Below are positions 14,088-20,665 of a stretch of DNA of 21,581 bases, one piece after another. A program made the position numbers and the translations under genes. Every line of letters starts with the position of its first letter. Positions within the stretch are counted from its first letter, which is position 1. Source of the stretch: Prevotella sp. (GTDB lineage: Bacteria > Bacteroidota > Bacteroidia > Bacteroidales > Bacteroidaceae); contig JAJWLX010000056.1 of assembly GCA_021636625.1 (NCBI GenBank), positions 1-21,581 on the forward strand. Direction: 5' to 3'. Under the pieces are notes generated by a model, which ran no database searches, had not been told where the DNA came from, and saw only the letters and a program-made list of their open reading frames with translations.

Positions 14088-15407
14088 ATGAAGGTAATGA
14101 AATTCGGAGGTACTTCTGTAGGCTCACCAGAGCGCATGAAGGGAGTAGCCTCTTTGGTTACAGAATCAGGTGAACCAACTTTCATCGTATTGTCTGCGAT
14201 GAGCGGTACAACAAACTCTCTCGTTGAGATCTCTGACTATCTCTACAAGAAGAACCCAGAGGGCGCCAACGAGGTAATCAACAACTTGGAGAAGAAATAC
14301 ATGCAGCACGTGGAGGATCTCTACTCTACTGATGAGATGAAGAAGACTACACGCGAGTTCCTGCAGGGCGAGTTCAACTATCTCCGTTCATTTACCAAGG
14401 ATCTCTTTACTTCTTTCGAGGAGAAGAGCATCGTGGCTCAGGGCGAGATTATGAGTACCAACATGGTTGTAAACTACTTGAAGGAACAGGGTGTAAAGGC
14501 TGTATTGCTCAGTGCATTAGACTTTATGCGCACCGACAAGAATGCAGAGCCAGACCCACAGTACATCAAGGAGAAGCTCGCAGCCATCATGGAAGATAAC
14601 CAGGGCTATCAGATCTACATCACCCAGGGCTTCATCTGCCGCAACGCATACGGCGAGGTAGATAACCTGCAGCGTGGTGGTAGCGACTACACCGCATCAC
14701 TCATCGGTGCAGCTCTCCCAGCAGACGAGATTCAGATCTGGACAGATATCGACGGTATGCACAACAACGACCCTCGCGTGGTAGAGCACACAGAGGCTGT
14801 TCGCCAGTTGAACTTCGAGGAGGCTGCTGAGTTGGCTTACTTCGGTGCCAAGATTCTCCACCCTACCTGTGTCCAGCCAGCTAAGTATGCAGGCATCCCT
14901 GTACGCTTGAAGAACACCATGGATCCTAAGGCCGACGGTACAATCATCGACAATGTCATCGTACGCGGAAAGATCAAGGCTGTTGCTGCCAAGGACAACA
15001 TCACAGCCATCAAGATCAAGAGTAGCCGCATGTTGCTCGCTACAGGTTTCCTCCGCAAGGTATTCGAAATCTTCGAGAGCTACCAGACTCCTATCGACAT
15101 GATTGCTACCTCAGAGGTAGGTGTGAGCATGAGTATCGATAACGATGCTCACCTCAACGACATCGTCAACGAGCTGAAGAAGTATGGTACTGTAACCGTA
15201 GATTCAGACATGTGCATCATCTGCGTGGTAGGTGATCTGGACTGGAGCAACGTAGGCTTCGAGACCATCGCTACCGATGCCATGAAGAACATTCCGGTAC
15301 GTATGATTTCTTATGGTGGCAGCAACTACAACATCTCATTCCTCATCAGAGAGAGAGACAAGAAGCAGGCTCTGCAGAACTTGAGCAACGTATTGTTCGA
15401 GAAGTAA
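14088..15407 (+). CDS. lysC: Aspartate kinase
   Basis: A 439-residue monofunctional aspartokinase that phosphorylates aspartate at the head of the lysine/diaminopimelate, threonine and methionine branches. The N-terminus has KFGGTSVGS (5-13), and the catalytic domain has GGSDYTASLIGAAL and the WTDIDGM segment. The C-terminal third holds two ACT domains (FLRKVFEIFESYQTPIDMIATSEVGVS, then CVVGDLDWSNVGF), so feedback inhibition by an end-product amino acid is expected. Codon use is more biased toward high-expression codons than in the his genes. It lies 57 bases after ftsE. A hairpin at 15419-15449 separates it from lysA, which completes the lysine branch. Confidence 0.96.
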   Translation: MKVMKFGGTSVGSPERMKGVASLVTESGEPTFIVLSAMSGTTNSLVEISDYLYKKNPEGANEVINNLEKKYMQHVEDLYSTDEMKKTTREFLQGEFNYLRSFTKDLFTSFEEKSIVAQGEIMSTNMVVNYLKEQGVKAVLLSALDFMRTDKNAEPDPQYIKEKLAAIMEDNQGYQIYITQGFICRNAYGEVDNLQRGGSDYTASLIGAALPADEIQIWTDIDGMHNNDPRVVEHTEAVRQLNFEEAAELAYFGAKILHPTCVQPAKYAGIPVRLKNTMDPKADGTIIDNVIVRGKIKAVAAKDNITAIKIKSSRMLLATGFLRKVFEIFESYQTPIDMIATSEVGVSMSIDNDAHLNDIVNELKKYGTVTVDSDMCIICVVGDLDWSNVGFETIATDAMKNIPVRMISYGGSNYNISFLIRERDKKQALQNLSNVLFEK

Positions 15408-15418
15408 TCACATATTCA

Positions 15419-15449
15419 ATATCTCCGCCCCATCGGGGGGCGGAGATAT
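15419..15449. terminator. Strong hairpin after lysC, without a clear U tract
   Basis: A perfect 13-bp G/C-rich stem (15419-15431 with 15437-15449) around a 5-nt loop. Only scattered T follow, so it may be an attenuator or 3'-end stabiliser and not a full terminator. Confidence 0.6.
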
Positions 15450-15495
15450 ATTCTGATTTAACTATAATAAGATATAAACAATAAGCATAAGCGAA

Positions 15496-16653
15496 ATGAA
15501 AGGTACATTTCCAATAGATAAGTTTCAGGAGATACAGACTCCGTTCTACTACTACGACACCAACGTGTTGCGCCAAACCCTGAAGACCATCAACGCAGAG
15601 GCTGGCAAGCACGAGGGCTTTGAGGTACACTATGCCGTAAAGGCAAATGCCAACCCTAAAGTGCTCAACATCATCTGCCAGGCTGGTTTGGGTGCCGACT
15701 GTGTGAGCGGAGGAGAAATTCAGGCTGCCATCAATGCAGGTTTCCCTGCCAATAAGATTGTGTATGCCGGTGTAGGCAAGAGTGATTGGGAAATCAACCT
15801 TGGTTTGGACAAGGGCATCTTCTGCTTCAATGTAGAGAGCGTCCCGGAATTGGAAATCATCAACGAACTTGCCGAGAAGAAAAATAAGATTGCACAAGTT
15901 TGCTTCCGCATCAACCCAGACGTTGGTGCTCATACCCATGCCAACATTACAACAGGTTTGGCTGAAAACAAGTTTGGTATCGCCATGCGCGATATGGAGA
16001 GCGTGATTGAAGAGGCTTCCAAAATGAAGAACATCAAGTTCCTGGGTCTGCACTTCCATATTGGTAGTCAGATACTTGACATGGGTGACTTCGAGGCTCT
16101 CTGCAACCGCATCAACGAGCTGCAAGACCAGTTGGAGGCTCATCACATCGTAGTGAAGAACATCAATGTTGGCGGTGGCTTGGGTATCGATTACAACCAT
16201 CCAAACCGTGTGCCTATCCCAGATTTCAAGGATTACTTCGATACATACGCCAAGAAGTTGAAGTTGCGTGATGGACAGAAGTTACACTTCGAGTTGGGCC
16301 GTGCCGTAGTGGGTCAGATGGGTTCGCTCATCACCAAGACTCTTTATATCAAGCAGGGCACAGCCAAGCAGTTTGCCATCGTAGATGCAGGTATGACCGA
16401 TCTGATCCGTCCTGCCCTCTATCAGGCATATCATAAGATAGAGAACATCTCCAGCGATGAACCAGTAGAGACATACGATGTAGTAGGTCCGATCTGCGAG
16501 TCGAGCGATGTATTTGCCAAGGCTGTAGATCTGAACAAGACCCATCGTGGCGACCTCATTGCCCTCCGCTCTGCCGGAGCCTACGGTGAGATCATGGCGA
16601 GCCAGTATAACTGTCGCCAGTTGCCAAAGGGATATATCACAGAAGATTTTTAA
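15496..16653 (+). CDS. lysA: Diaminopimelate decarboxylase
   Basis: A 385-residue PLP enzyme (alanine racemase-type fold III) that converts meso-diaminopimelate to lysine. PLP would bind K49 in HYAVKANANP. H188 in LHFHIGSQ, the phosphate-binding GGGLG (226-230), the ELGRAVVG segment (266-273) and the catalytic C334 in GPICESSDVF are all present. The length is slightly short (bacterial LysA is usually about 400-420) but all motifs are intact. It follows lysC by 88 bases with the hairpin between. Repeat copy R4 follows the stop codon. Confidence 0.95.
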   Translation: MKGTFPIDKFQEIQTPFYYYDTNVLRQTLKTINAEAGKHEGFEVHYAVKANANPKVLNIICQAGLGADCVSGGEIQAAINAGFPANKIVYAGVGKSDWEINLGLDKGIFCFNVESVPELEIINELAEKKNKIAQVCFRINPDVGAHTHANITTGLAENKFGIAMRDMESVIEEASKMKNIKFLGLHFHIGSQILDMGDFEALCNRINELQDQLEAHHIVVKNINVGGGLGIDYNHPNRVPIPDFKDYFDTYAKKLKLRDGQKLHFELGRAVVGQMGSLITKTLYIKQGTAKQFAIVDAGMTDLIRPALYQAYHKIENISSDEPVETYDVVGPICESSDVFAKAVDLNKTHRGDLIALRSAGAYGEIMASQYNCRQLPKGYITEDF

Positions 16654-16678
16654 AGAAAAGCTGCCTACAAGGAAAGCA

Positions 16679-16696
16679 TGCCCTGAAAGGCAAAGC
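16679..16696 (+). repeat. Degenerate A unit
   Basis: TGCCCTGAAAGGCAAAGC, an A unit that has lost one G of its core. It lies 26 bases after the lysA stop. Confidence 0.6.
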
Positions 16697-16709
16697 ACAC
16701 TGAGCAGCA

Positions 16710-16796
16710 CGCCCTGAAAGGGCAGAAGCACTTAGCCCAGGGCATCGCCCTGGGTTAATACAGTATTAGCAATGCGCCCTGAAAGGGCAAAAGCTT
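16710..16796 (+). repeat. Composite palindromic repeat A-B-A, copy R4
   Basis: A at 16710-16729, B at 16732-16758, A at 16775-16796, with the same order, orientation and spacing as R1 and R3. It ends 21 bases before the glycosyltransferase ATG. Confidence 0.88.
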
Positions 16797-16817
16797 TAAA
16801 ATACGAGAAAAAAAGAA

Positions 16818-17990
16818 ATGATGACAATTAGTTTAACAACTATCATAGCAGGCGCAGTAGTGGTATTATTGGCAATCCTCGGATCGCTGATAAATCCATT
16901 TCTGCGCTCGTTGCGTTTTCCTGACATTGCAGAAAATGAGGAAAATCCTGCTGAGGAGGAATCCTTGGAATCTAGAGAACCTATCTCGGTGATTATCACC
17001 GCTCACGACAATCTCTATGAACTGGAGCATAATCTACAGATGTTCCTGCAGCAGAAATATCCTGCCGATTATCAGGTAATCGTGGTTTGTCAGAGCACCG
17101 ATGGCGAGACCCAGGATTATCTGAAGCACATGGCAGCCGAGAATTCTCACCTATATTATACATATATCCCTGAGAGCTCCCGCTATATGAGCAGAAAGAA
17201 GCTGCAGATTACACTGGGCGTGAAGGCTGCCAAGTATGAGTGGATCATCCTCACCGAACCTACCTGCACCCCATCCAACGACAAGTGGCTCTATACGATG
17301 ACCCGCAACTGCCAGGAGCCTAACCATCTGGTTCTGGGCTATGTAGCTTTAGACGAAGCAACCAAGGGTGTTCGCCGATTCGACAGCATCCGCAAGGCAT
17401 TCTATCTGCTCCGCCGTGCCCAGCTCAGCTACGGCTACCGCACCCACATGCCAAACGTAGCCTTCCGCAAGAGCGATTTCATGCGCGAGCAGGGCTATCA
17501 GGGCAACCTGGAGTATGTGCGCGGAGAATATGACTTCCTGGTCAACAAGTATGCTGCCTACGGAGATACTGCCGTAGAACTCGACTGCGATGCATGGCTC
17601 ATCCATGATGAACCAACCGACAAGGCTTGGCACAATGCCCACCTTTACCTCCAGGCATCCCGCAAGAGTCTGACCAGAGCCAAATCAATGAAGTCGCAGA
17701 TGGCAATGGATCATCTCTTCCCTCATCTCAGTCTCATCGCCTCGCTTGCCACCCTGGCATACGCCATCCTGATGCAAGACTGGATCCTGACTGGCATTGC
17801 AGGTTTCGCCCTACTTCTGCTCCTGATTCTCCGCACCGTCATCGCCCACAAGGCCATCAAGCATTTCGACGATGACATCTCAATCCTGAAGCTGCCATTC
17901 TATGAGTATGGCATCATCTGGAGAAATCTTGCCAACAAGATAAGATACTGGCGCGCAGACAAGAACGACTTCACCAGTCATAAACTGTAG
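16818..17990 (+). CDS. Membrane-bound GT2-like glycosyltransferase
   Basis: A 390-residue protein with one N-terminal transmembrane helix (about 4-26), a cytoplasmic GT-A-like domain (about 55-280) and two C-terminal helices (about 301-319 and 322-340). The fold is indicated by PISVIITAHDNLYELE (55-70), YQVIVVCQSTDGETQDYL, LTEPTC (145-150, where family 2 enzymes usually have a DxD such as TDADC) and GEYDF (236-240, where the acceptor-side acid is expected). The DxD is therefore degenerate, so activity or metal use may be altered. Two adjacent ATGs (16818, 16821) are possible starts. It lies downstream of lysA and upstream of a second glycosyltransferase-like gene. The sugar and acceptor cannot be predicted. 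Confidence 0.78.
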   Translation: MMTISLTTIIAGAVVVLLAILGSLINPFLRSLRFPDIAENEENPAEEESLESREPISVIITAHDNLYELEHNLQMFLQQKYPADYQVIVVCQSTDGETQDYLKHMAAENSHLYYTYIPESSRYMSRKKLQITLGVKAAKYEWIILTEPTCTPSNDKWLYTMTRNCQEPNHLVLGYVALDEATKGVRRFDSIRKAFYLLRRAQLSYGYRTHMPNVAFRKSDFMREQGYQGNLEYVRGEYDFLVNKYAAYGDTAVELDCDAWLIHDEPTDKAWHNAHLYLQASRKSLTRAKSMKSQMAMDHLFPHLSLIASLATLAYAILMQDWILTGIAGFALLLLLILRTVIAHKAIKHFDDDISILKLPFYEYGIIWRNLANKIRYWRADKNDFTSHKL

Positions 17991-18024
17991 GATTTTAGAA
18001 TCAACAAGCAAACTTAAAATAACG

Positions 18025-18798
18025 ATGAAAGTATATTTGTTCATTTCCAAACATAAGAAGACGCTGAAGATGTATCTTCCTTACATCGAAGCGCTTCAGC
18101 AGAAGTTCGACATCACCAGTAACCTGGCAGATGCCGATATCGTGATGATACTGGGAGCATGGACAAGACAAGGTGCCCAGCTAGCCAGAATGTCTCGCAA
18201 GATGGGCATCCCCTACATCGTTTGCCCACTCGGCGACCTCTCAGAGCGCAACTGCCGGAATCCGCATTTCAAGCGCAGTCTGCAGATTCTGATGTACCAG
18301 AAGGTGATGTACAGGCACTCAGACCTCATCATCGCCACCACCCCATTGGAGAAAGCCTATCTGGAGAAACTCGGATGGAACAAGCACATCACGCTCATCC
18401 GATACTTCGGCTACAGTCATCTCATCACCGAAGAAGGCACGATGGAAAGCTGGCAGGAGACGGATGCCTCTACCCTCGCCGACTTCGAGCGCAGGAAGGC
18501 AGAAGCCATCGCCCAGCAGACCCAGCATGCCATCATCGCCCAGATTATGCAGATTCAGAGCAGAATGCCGCATAAGAACATCCCACAGAAGTATCTCGAC
18601 GACCTGCATACCTTATTATATGCAGACGATTATGATGAGGATGCTATCAACGAGGAACTGAAGAAGCTGAAACTCGACAGCTATGCCGCCTCCGTATTCC
18701 AGGCGATGACCGACAAAACGGGACTTACCGAGGGATTTATGCCACTTCCTGCCAAAAAAGGCAGAAAAAGCAAGGAGATTCTGAAGTATGTAAAGTAA
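18025..18798 (+). CDS. Glycosyltransferase-like protein with N-terminal GT-B half only
   Basis: A 257-residue cytoplasmic protein. Residues about 1-140 resemble the N-terminal Rossmann half of a GT-B (group 1) glycosyltransferase: DADIVMILGAWTRQGAQLARMSRKMGIPYIVCPLG, then YRHSDLIIATTPLEKAYLEKLGW and the inter-domain-like ITLIRYFGY. The usual C-terminal nucleotide-sugar domain is missing. Instead residues about 150-240 are helical and charged, and the tail is basic (AKKGRKSKEI). No frameshift remnant is evident, so this may be a genuine short family rather than a broken gene. It lies 34 bases after the GT2-like gene and is probably cotranscribed. I do not recognise a named family. Confidence 0.6.
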   Translation: MKVYLFISKHKKTLKMYLPYIEALQQKFDITSNLADADIVMILGAWTRQGAQLARMSRKMGIPYIVCPLGDLSERNCRNPHFKRSLQILMYQKVMYRHSDLIIATTPLEKAYLEKLGWNKHITLIRYFGYSHLITEEGTMESWQETDASTLADFERRKAEAIAQQTQHAIIAQIMQIQSRMPHKNIPQKYLDDLHTLLYADDYDEDAINEELKKLKLDSYAASVFQAMTDKTGLTEGFMPLPAKKGRKSKEILKYVK

Positions 18799-18812
18799 GA
18801 GACTGACAGTAG

Positions 18813-18858
18813 TTGACCTGCGTCAAGAGGCTGACTGCCAATATTTGACTTGTATCAA
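18813..18858. promoter_or_regulatory. Pair of FNR/CRP-type palindromes
   Basis: TTGAC-CTGC-GTCAA at 18813-18826 and TTGAC-TTGT-ATCAA at 18845-18858 each fit the 5-4-5 dyad form of CRP/FNR-family sites (FNR: TTGAT-N4-ATCAA). They lie 32 bases apart, about three helical turns. The nearer centre is about 70 bases upstream of the -7 element at 18920, which suits an activator. Confidence 0.45.
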
Positions 18859-18880
18859 AAAATCGCTTTCTTTCATCATT

Positions 18881-18927
18881 TTGTCACCCATTTGTTACCC
18901 GAATTCAAAAAAAAGGCATTACCTTTG
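18881..18927 (+). promoter_or_regulatory. Promoter of the small-protein unit with a tandem repeat at -33
   Basis: TACCTTTG at 18920-18927 is a full -7 match. No TTTG stands at the right spacing. Instead TTGTCACCC (18881-18889) and TTGTTACCC (18892-18900), repeated with an 11-base period, occupy the -33 region and may be a regulator site. Transcription would start near 18934. Confidence 0.5.
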
Positions 18928-19115
18928 CACTCGTAAAGATGAAACAAGAGATCTTGAGTATGCGAGATGAGAAGTCTTATATATATAAAAAAGATGAGAA
19001 ATCTCAAGTACAGGAGATGGAAGGTTTCAGGTAAGAGAGATTATAAAAGGATAACATGTAGAACAGGAGACCGAAAATGCGACGGCTCCACAAAGATTGA
19101 GAAAGGAAACAAATT

Positions 19116-19205
19116 ATGATGACAACAGTAATGGCACTCGCAGTAGTAGCAATTATGATTGCTAAGGCAATCAATGTAAACAACCACATCGAGATGGGTA
19201 AGTAA
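19116..19205 (+). CDS. Small hydrophobic protein, 29 aa
   Basis: ATG 19116 is preceded by a clear Shine-Dalgarno (GAAAGGAAAC, 6-8 bases upstream). The 29 residues begin MMTTVMALAVVAIMIAKAIN and end NNHIEMGK. This is one short hydrophobic segment (about residues 4-16) followed by a polar tail, as in single-pass small membrane proteins or a leader peptide. No homologue comes to mind. It lies on a transcript running from the 18920 promoter to the 19431 terminator, upstream of a second small ORF in the same frame. A 7-codon ORF (19077-19100) with AGGAG upstream precedes it. Existence rests on the ribosome site, promoter and terminator, and codon evidence is too short to use. Confidence 0.45.
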   Translation: MMTTVMALAVVAIMIAKAINVNNHIEMGK

Positions 19206-19292
19206 TTACTCCATCCCCTTGTAGGAAAGAGAATGAAAGAAGAGCCCGGCGAGGCTCAAGTATTAACGAAAAAGAAAGAAAGGATAACGATT

Positions 19293-19412
19293 ATGAAAAC
19301 AATGTTGAAAGAAATCAAGAAGGTCATGAAGGCATTCATTGCAAACTATAAGAATGCAATGTCAATTTATGGCGAAGCTATTTGCAAAAGTAATGGTTAT
19401 GCTTGCGCATAA
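19293..19412 (+). CDS. Small cationic protein, 39 aa
   Basis: ATG 19293 has AAAGGA (in AAGAAAGGATAACG) about 8 bases upstream. The product begins MKTMLKEIKKVMKAFIANYK and ends KSNGYACA. The first 25 residues would form an amphipathic cationic helix (hydrophobic L5, I8, M12, F15, I16, Y19), and two cysteines lie near the C-terminus. An in-frame ATG at 19233, also with a good ribosome site (AGGAAAG), would give a 59-residue form with a charged N-terminal extension. It ends 18 bases before a strong terminator. I do not recognise it. Secreted peptide, membrane-active peptide or toxin are only possibilities, and no modification or export genes are adjacent. Confidence 0.5.
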   Translation: MKTMLKEIKKVMKAFIANYKNAMSIYGEAICKSNGYACA

Positions 19413-19430
19413 TCACTTGAAATATAAAGG

Positions 19431-19466
19431 AAGCGTGCTGGTATTTACTTACCGGCACGCTTTTTT
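19431..19466 (+). terminator. Rho-independent terminator closing the small-protein unit
   Basis: A stem of about 13 bp (19431-19443 with 19450-19462, one G-U) around a 6-nt loop, followed by six T (19461-19466). Confidence 0.92.
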
Positions 19467-19532
19467 CGTTGCCTCCAGCGTTAATATAGATTAAATAATC
19501 CGTCATTTCTACGATAATTCGGAAATTATCTA

Positions 19533-19540
19533 TACTTTTG
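19533..19540 (+). promoter_or_regulatory. -7 element of the thi promoter
   Basis: TACTTTTG fits TAnnTTTG. No clear TTTG lies at the -33 distance. Transcription would start near 19547, just before the riboswitch. Confidence 0.5.
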
Positions 19541-19550
19541 CATCTATAAT

Positions 19551-19631
19551 TATCACGGGGGTGCTGAGCAATCGGCTGAGATTATACCCATTGAACCTGA
19601 AACAGGTAATGCTGACGCAGGAAATATGATA
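19551..19631 (+). promoter_or_regulatory. TPP riboswitch (THI element)
   Basis: The conserved core is plain: GGGGGTGC at 19557-19564, GGCTGAGATTATACCC at 19574-19589, then AACCTGAAACAGGTAATGC and TGACGCAGGAAA. P1 can form from TATCA (19551-19555) and TGATA (19627-19631), P2 from GGGT and ACCC, and a very short P3 from TGA and TCG with a GCAA loop. It precedes thiS by about 128 bases. No U-rich terminator is seen between the aptamer and thiS, so control of translation or an unconventional stop is likely. Confidence 0.96.
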
Positions 19632-19759
19632 GATCGTTTTACACCCAGGCAGAGATAAATGCAACCTACTCTTGCTTCTCTACACCCCCTTTGCTTTCAT
19701 CAGGCATACCCCCCGTGTTGACAATTGTAAATTTATAAATGTAAACATAGGAACAGATT

Positions 19760-19957
19760 ATGAAAGTTATCATCAACAGCAAAGAAACTGAGATTCAGGC
19801 AAAGACCGTTAAGGAACTTGCCCAGGAACTCGATCTTCCAGCTACAGGTTGCGCTGTAGCCATCAGTAACGAGATGGTACCTCGTGACGAGTGGGAAAGC
19901 CACGTGATTCAGGAGGGTGCCGACATCGTGATTGTAAAGGCATTCTGCGGAGGATAG
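19760..19957 (+). CDS. thiS: Thiamine biosynthesis sulfur carrier ThiS
   Basis: A 65-residue ubiquitin-fold protein ending in GG (KAFCGG), the residue pair that is adenylated and thiocarboxylated to carry sulfur to ThiG. Length and beta-grasp pattern (MKVIINSKETEIQ, EGADIVIVKAF) are typical. It is preceded by AGGAAC about 8 bases before the ATG and is the first gene under the TPP riboswitch. ThiF, which activates ThiS, would be downstream of the window. Confidence 0.95.
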   Translation: MKVIINSKETEIQAKTVKELAQELDLPATGCAVAISNEMVPRDEWESHVIQEGADIVIVKAFCGG

Positions 19958-19984
19958 GATATAATGTTTAATGTTTAGAGGACT

Positions 19985-20635
19985 ATGGCTAAAATATCAT
20001 TAGACAGATTTCAACTGCAGTTCATCTCTCATCAGAATGAGAAAATGAGCTATCTCGATGGCATTCACGAGGCGATAACGGGACTCTGCGGATGGGTTCA
20101 GCTCCGCATGAAGGATGCCTCTGATGATGAAGTGCGCCCCATCGCCTACAAGGTGAAGGAATGGTGCAAGATCATGAATGTTACCTTCATCATCGACGAC
20201 CGTGTGGAACTGGTGAAAGAGGTGGGCGCCGATGGCGTGCATCTGGGCAAGAACGATATGCCGATTGCCGAGGCTCGCAGGATTCTGGGCGATGACTTCA
20301 TCATCGGCGGTACGGCAAATACCTTCGAGGATGTGAAGGCTCACTATGAGGCTGGTGCCGACTACATCGGTTGCGGTCCGTTCCGCTTCACCACTACCAA
20401 GGAGAAGCTCTCCCCTATCCTCGGACTTGAAGGATATCGCGAAATCATCCAGAAGATGAAGGCAGATAATATCGATATCCCTATCGTTGCCATCGGTGGC
20501 ATCACCAAGGAGGATATTCCCGAAATCATGAAGACGGGAGTTAACGGCATCGCCCTCAGCGGCTGCATCCTCAATGCCAAGGACCCGGCAGCAGAAACCC
20601 ATGACATCATGGAAATGATGAAGGTATTCAGATAA
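19985..20635 (+). CDS. thiE: Thiamine phosphate synthase
   Basis: A 216-residue TIM-barrel enzyme that joins HMP-pyrophosphate and the thiazole phosphate to make thiamine phosphate. Typical segments are VQLRMKDAS (38-46, pyrophosphate-binding R41 and K43), TFIIDDRVEL (67-76), GADGVHLGKNDMP with D91 (81-93), GADYIGCGPFRFTTTK, and IVAIGGIT near the C-terminus. ThiE and TenI are homologous. The VHLGKNDMP and GPxxxTTTK motifs favour ThiE, but a TenI-like role cannot be excluded from sequence alone. It lies 27 bases after thiS. Confidence 0.93.
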   Translation: MAKISLDRFQLQFISHQNEKMSYLDGIHEAITGLCGWVQLRMKDASDDEVRPIAYKVKEWCKIMNVTFIIDDRVELVKEVGADGVHLGKNDMPIAEARRILGDDFIIGGTANTFEDVKAHYEAGADYIGCGPFRFTTTKEKLSPILGLEGYREIIQKMKADNIDIPIVAIGGITKEDIPEIMKTGVNGIALSGCILNAKDPAAETHDIMEMMKVFR

Positions 20636-20665
20636 GCAAACATTTAAAAATAAGAATAACAAAAA

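Larger units (their letters stand above)
18799..19759. other. Region without annotated long genes: small-protein unit and thi leader
   Basis: In order, this 961-base stretch holds two FNR-like palindromes, an 11-base-period direct repeat, a promoter, a possible 31-codon ORF at 18939-19034, a 7-codon ORF at 19077-19100, short genes at 19116-19205 and 19293-19412, a terminator, a thi promoter and the TPP riboswitch. The elements are annotated separately. Confidence 0.75.

Noticed and set aside
15346..16200. Long minus-strand ORF (284 codons) opposite lysA
   Set aside because: It overlaps lysC and lysA, which have full catalytic motifs, and its translation shows no domain pattern. Antisense shadow.
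19116..19412. One broken gene of about 98 codons split by the TAA at 19203
   Set aside because: Both halves lie in one frame, but each has its own ATG and ribosome site and the joining segment looks non-coding. Kept as two small genes with moderate confidence.
20000..20662. Minus-strand ORF of 220 codons opposite thiE
   Set aside because: Shadow of an unmistakable thi gene; no promoter or ribosome site seen.
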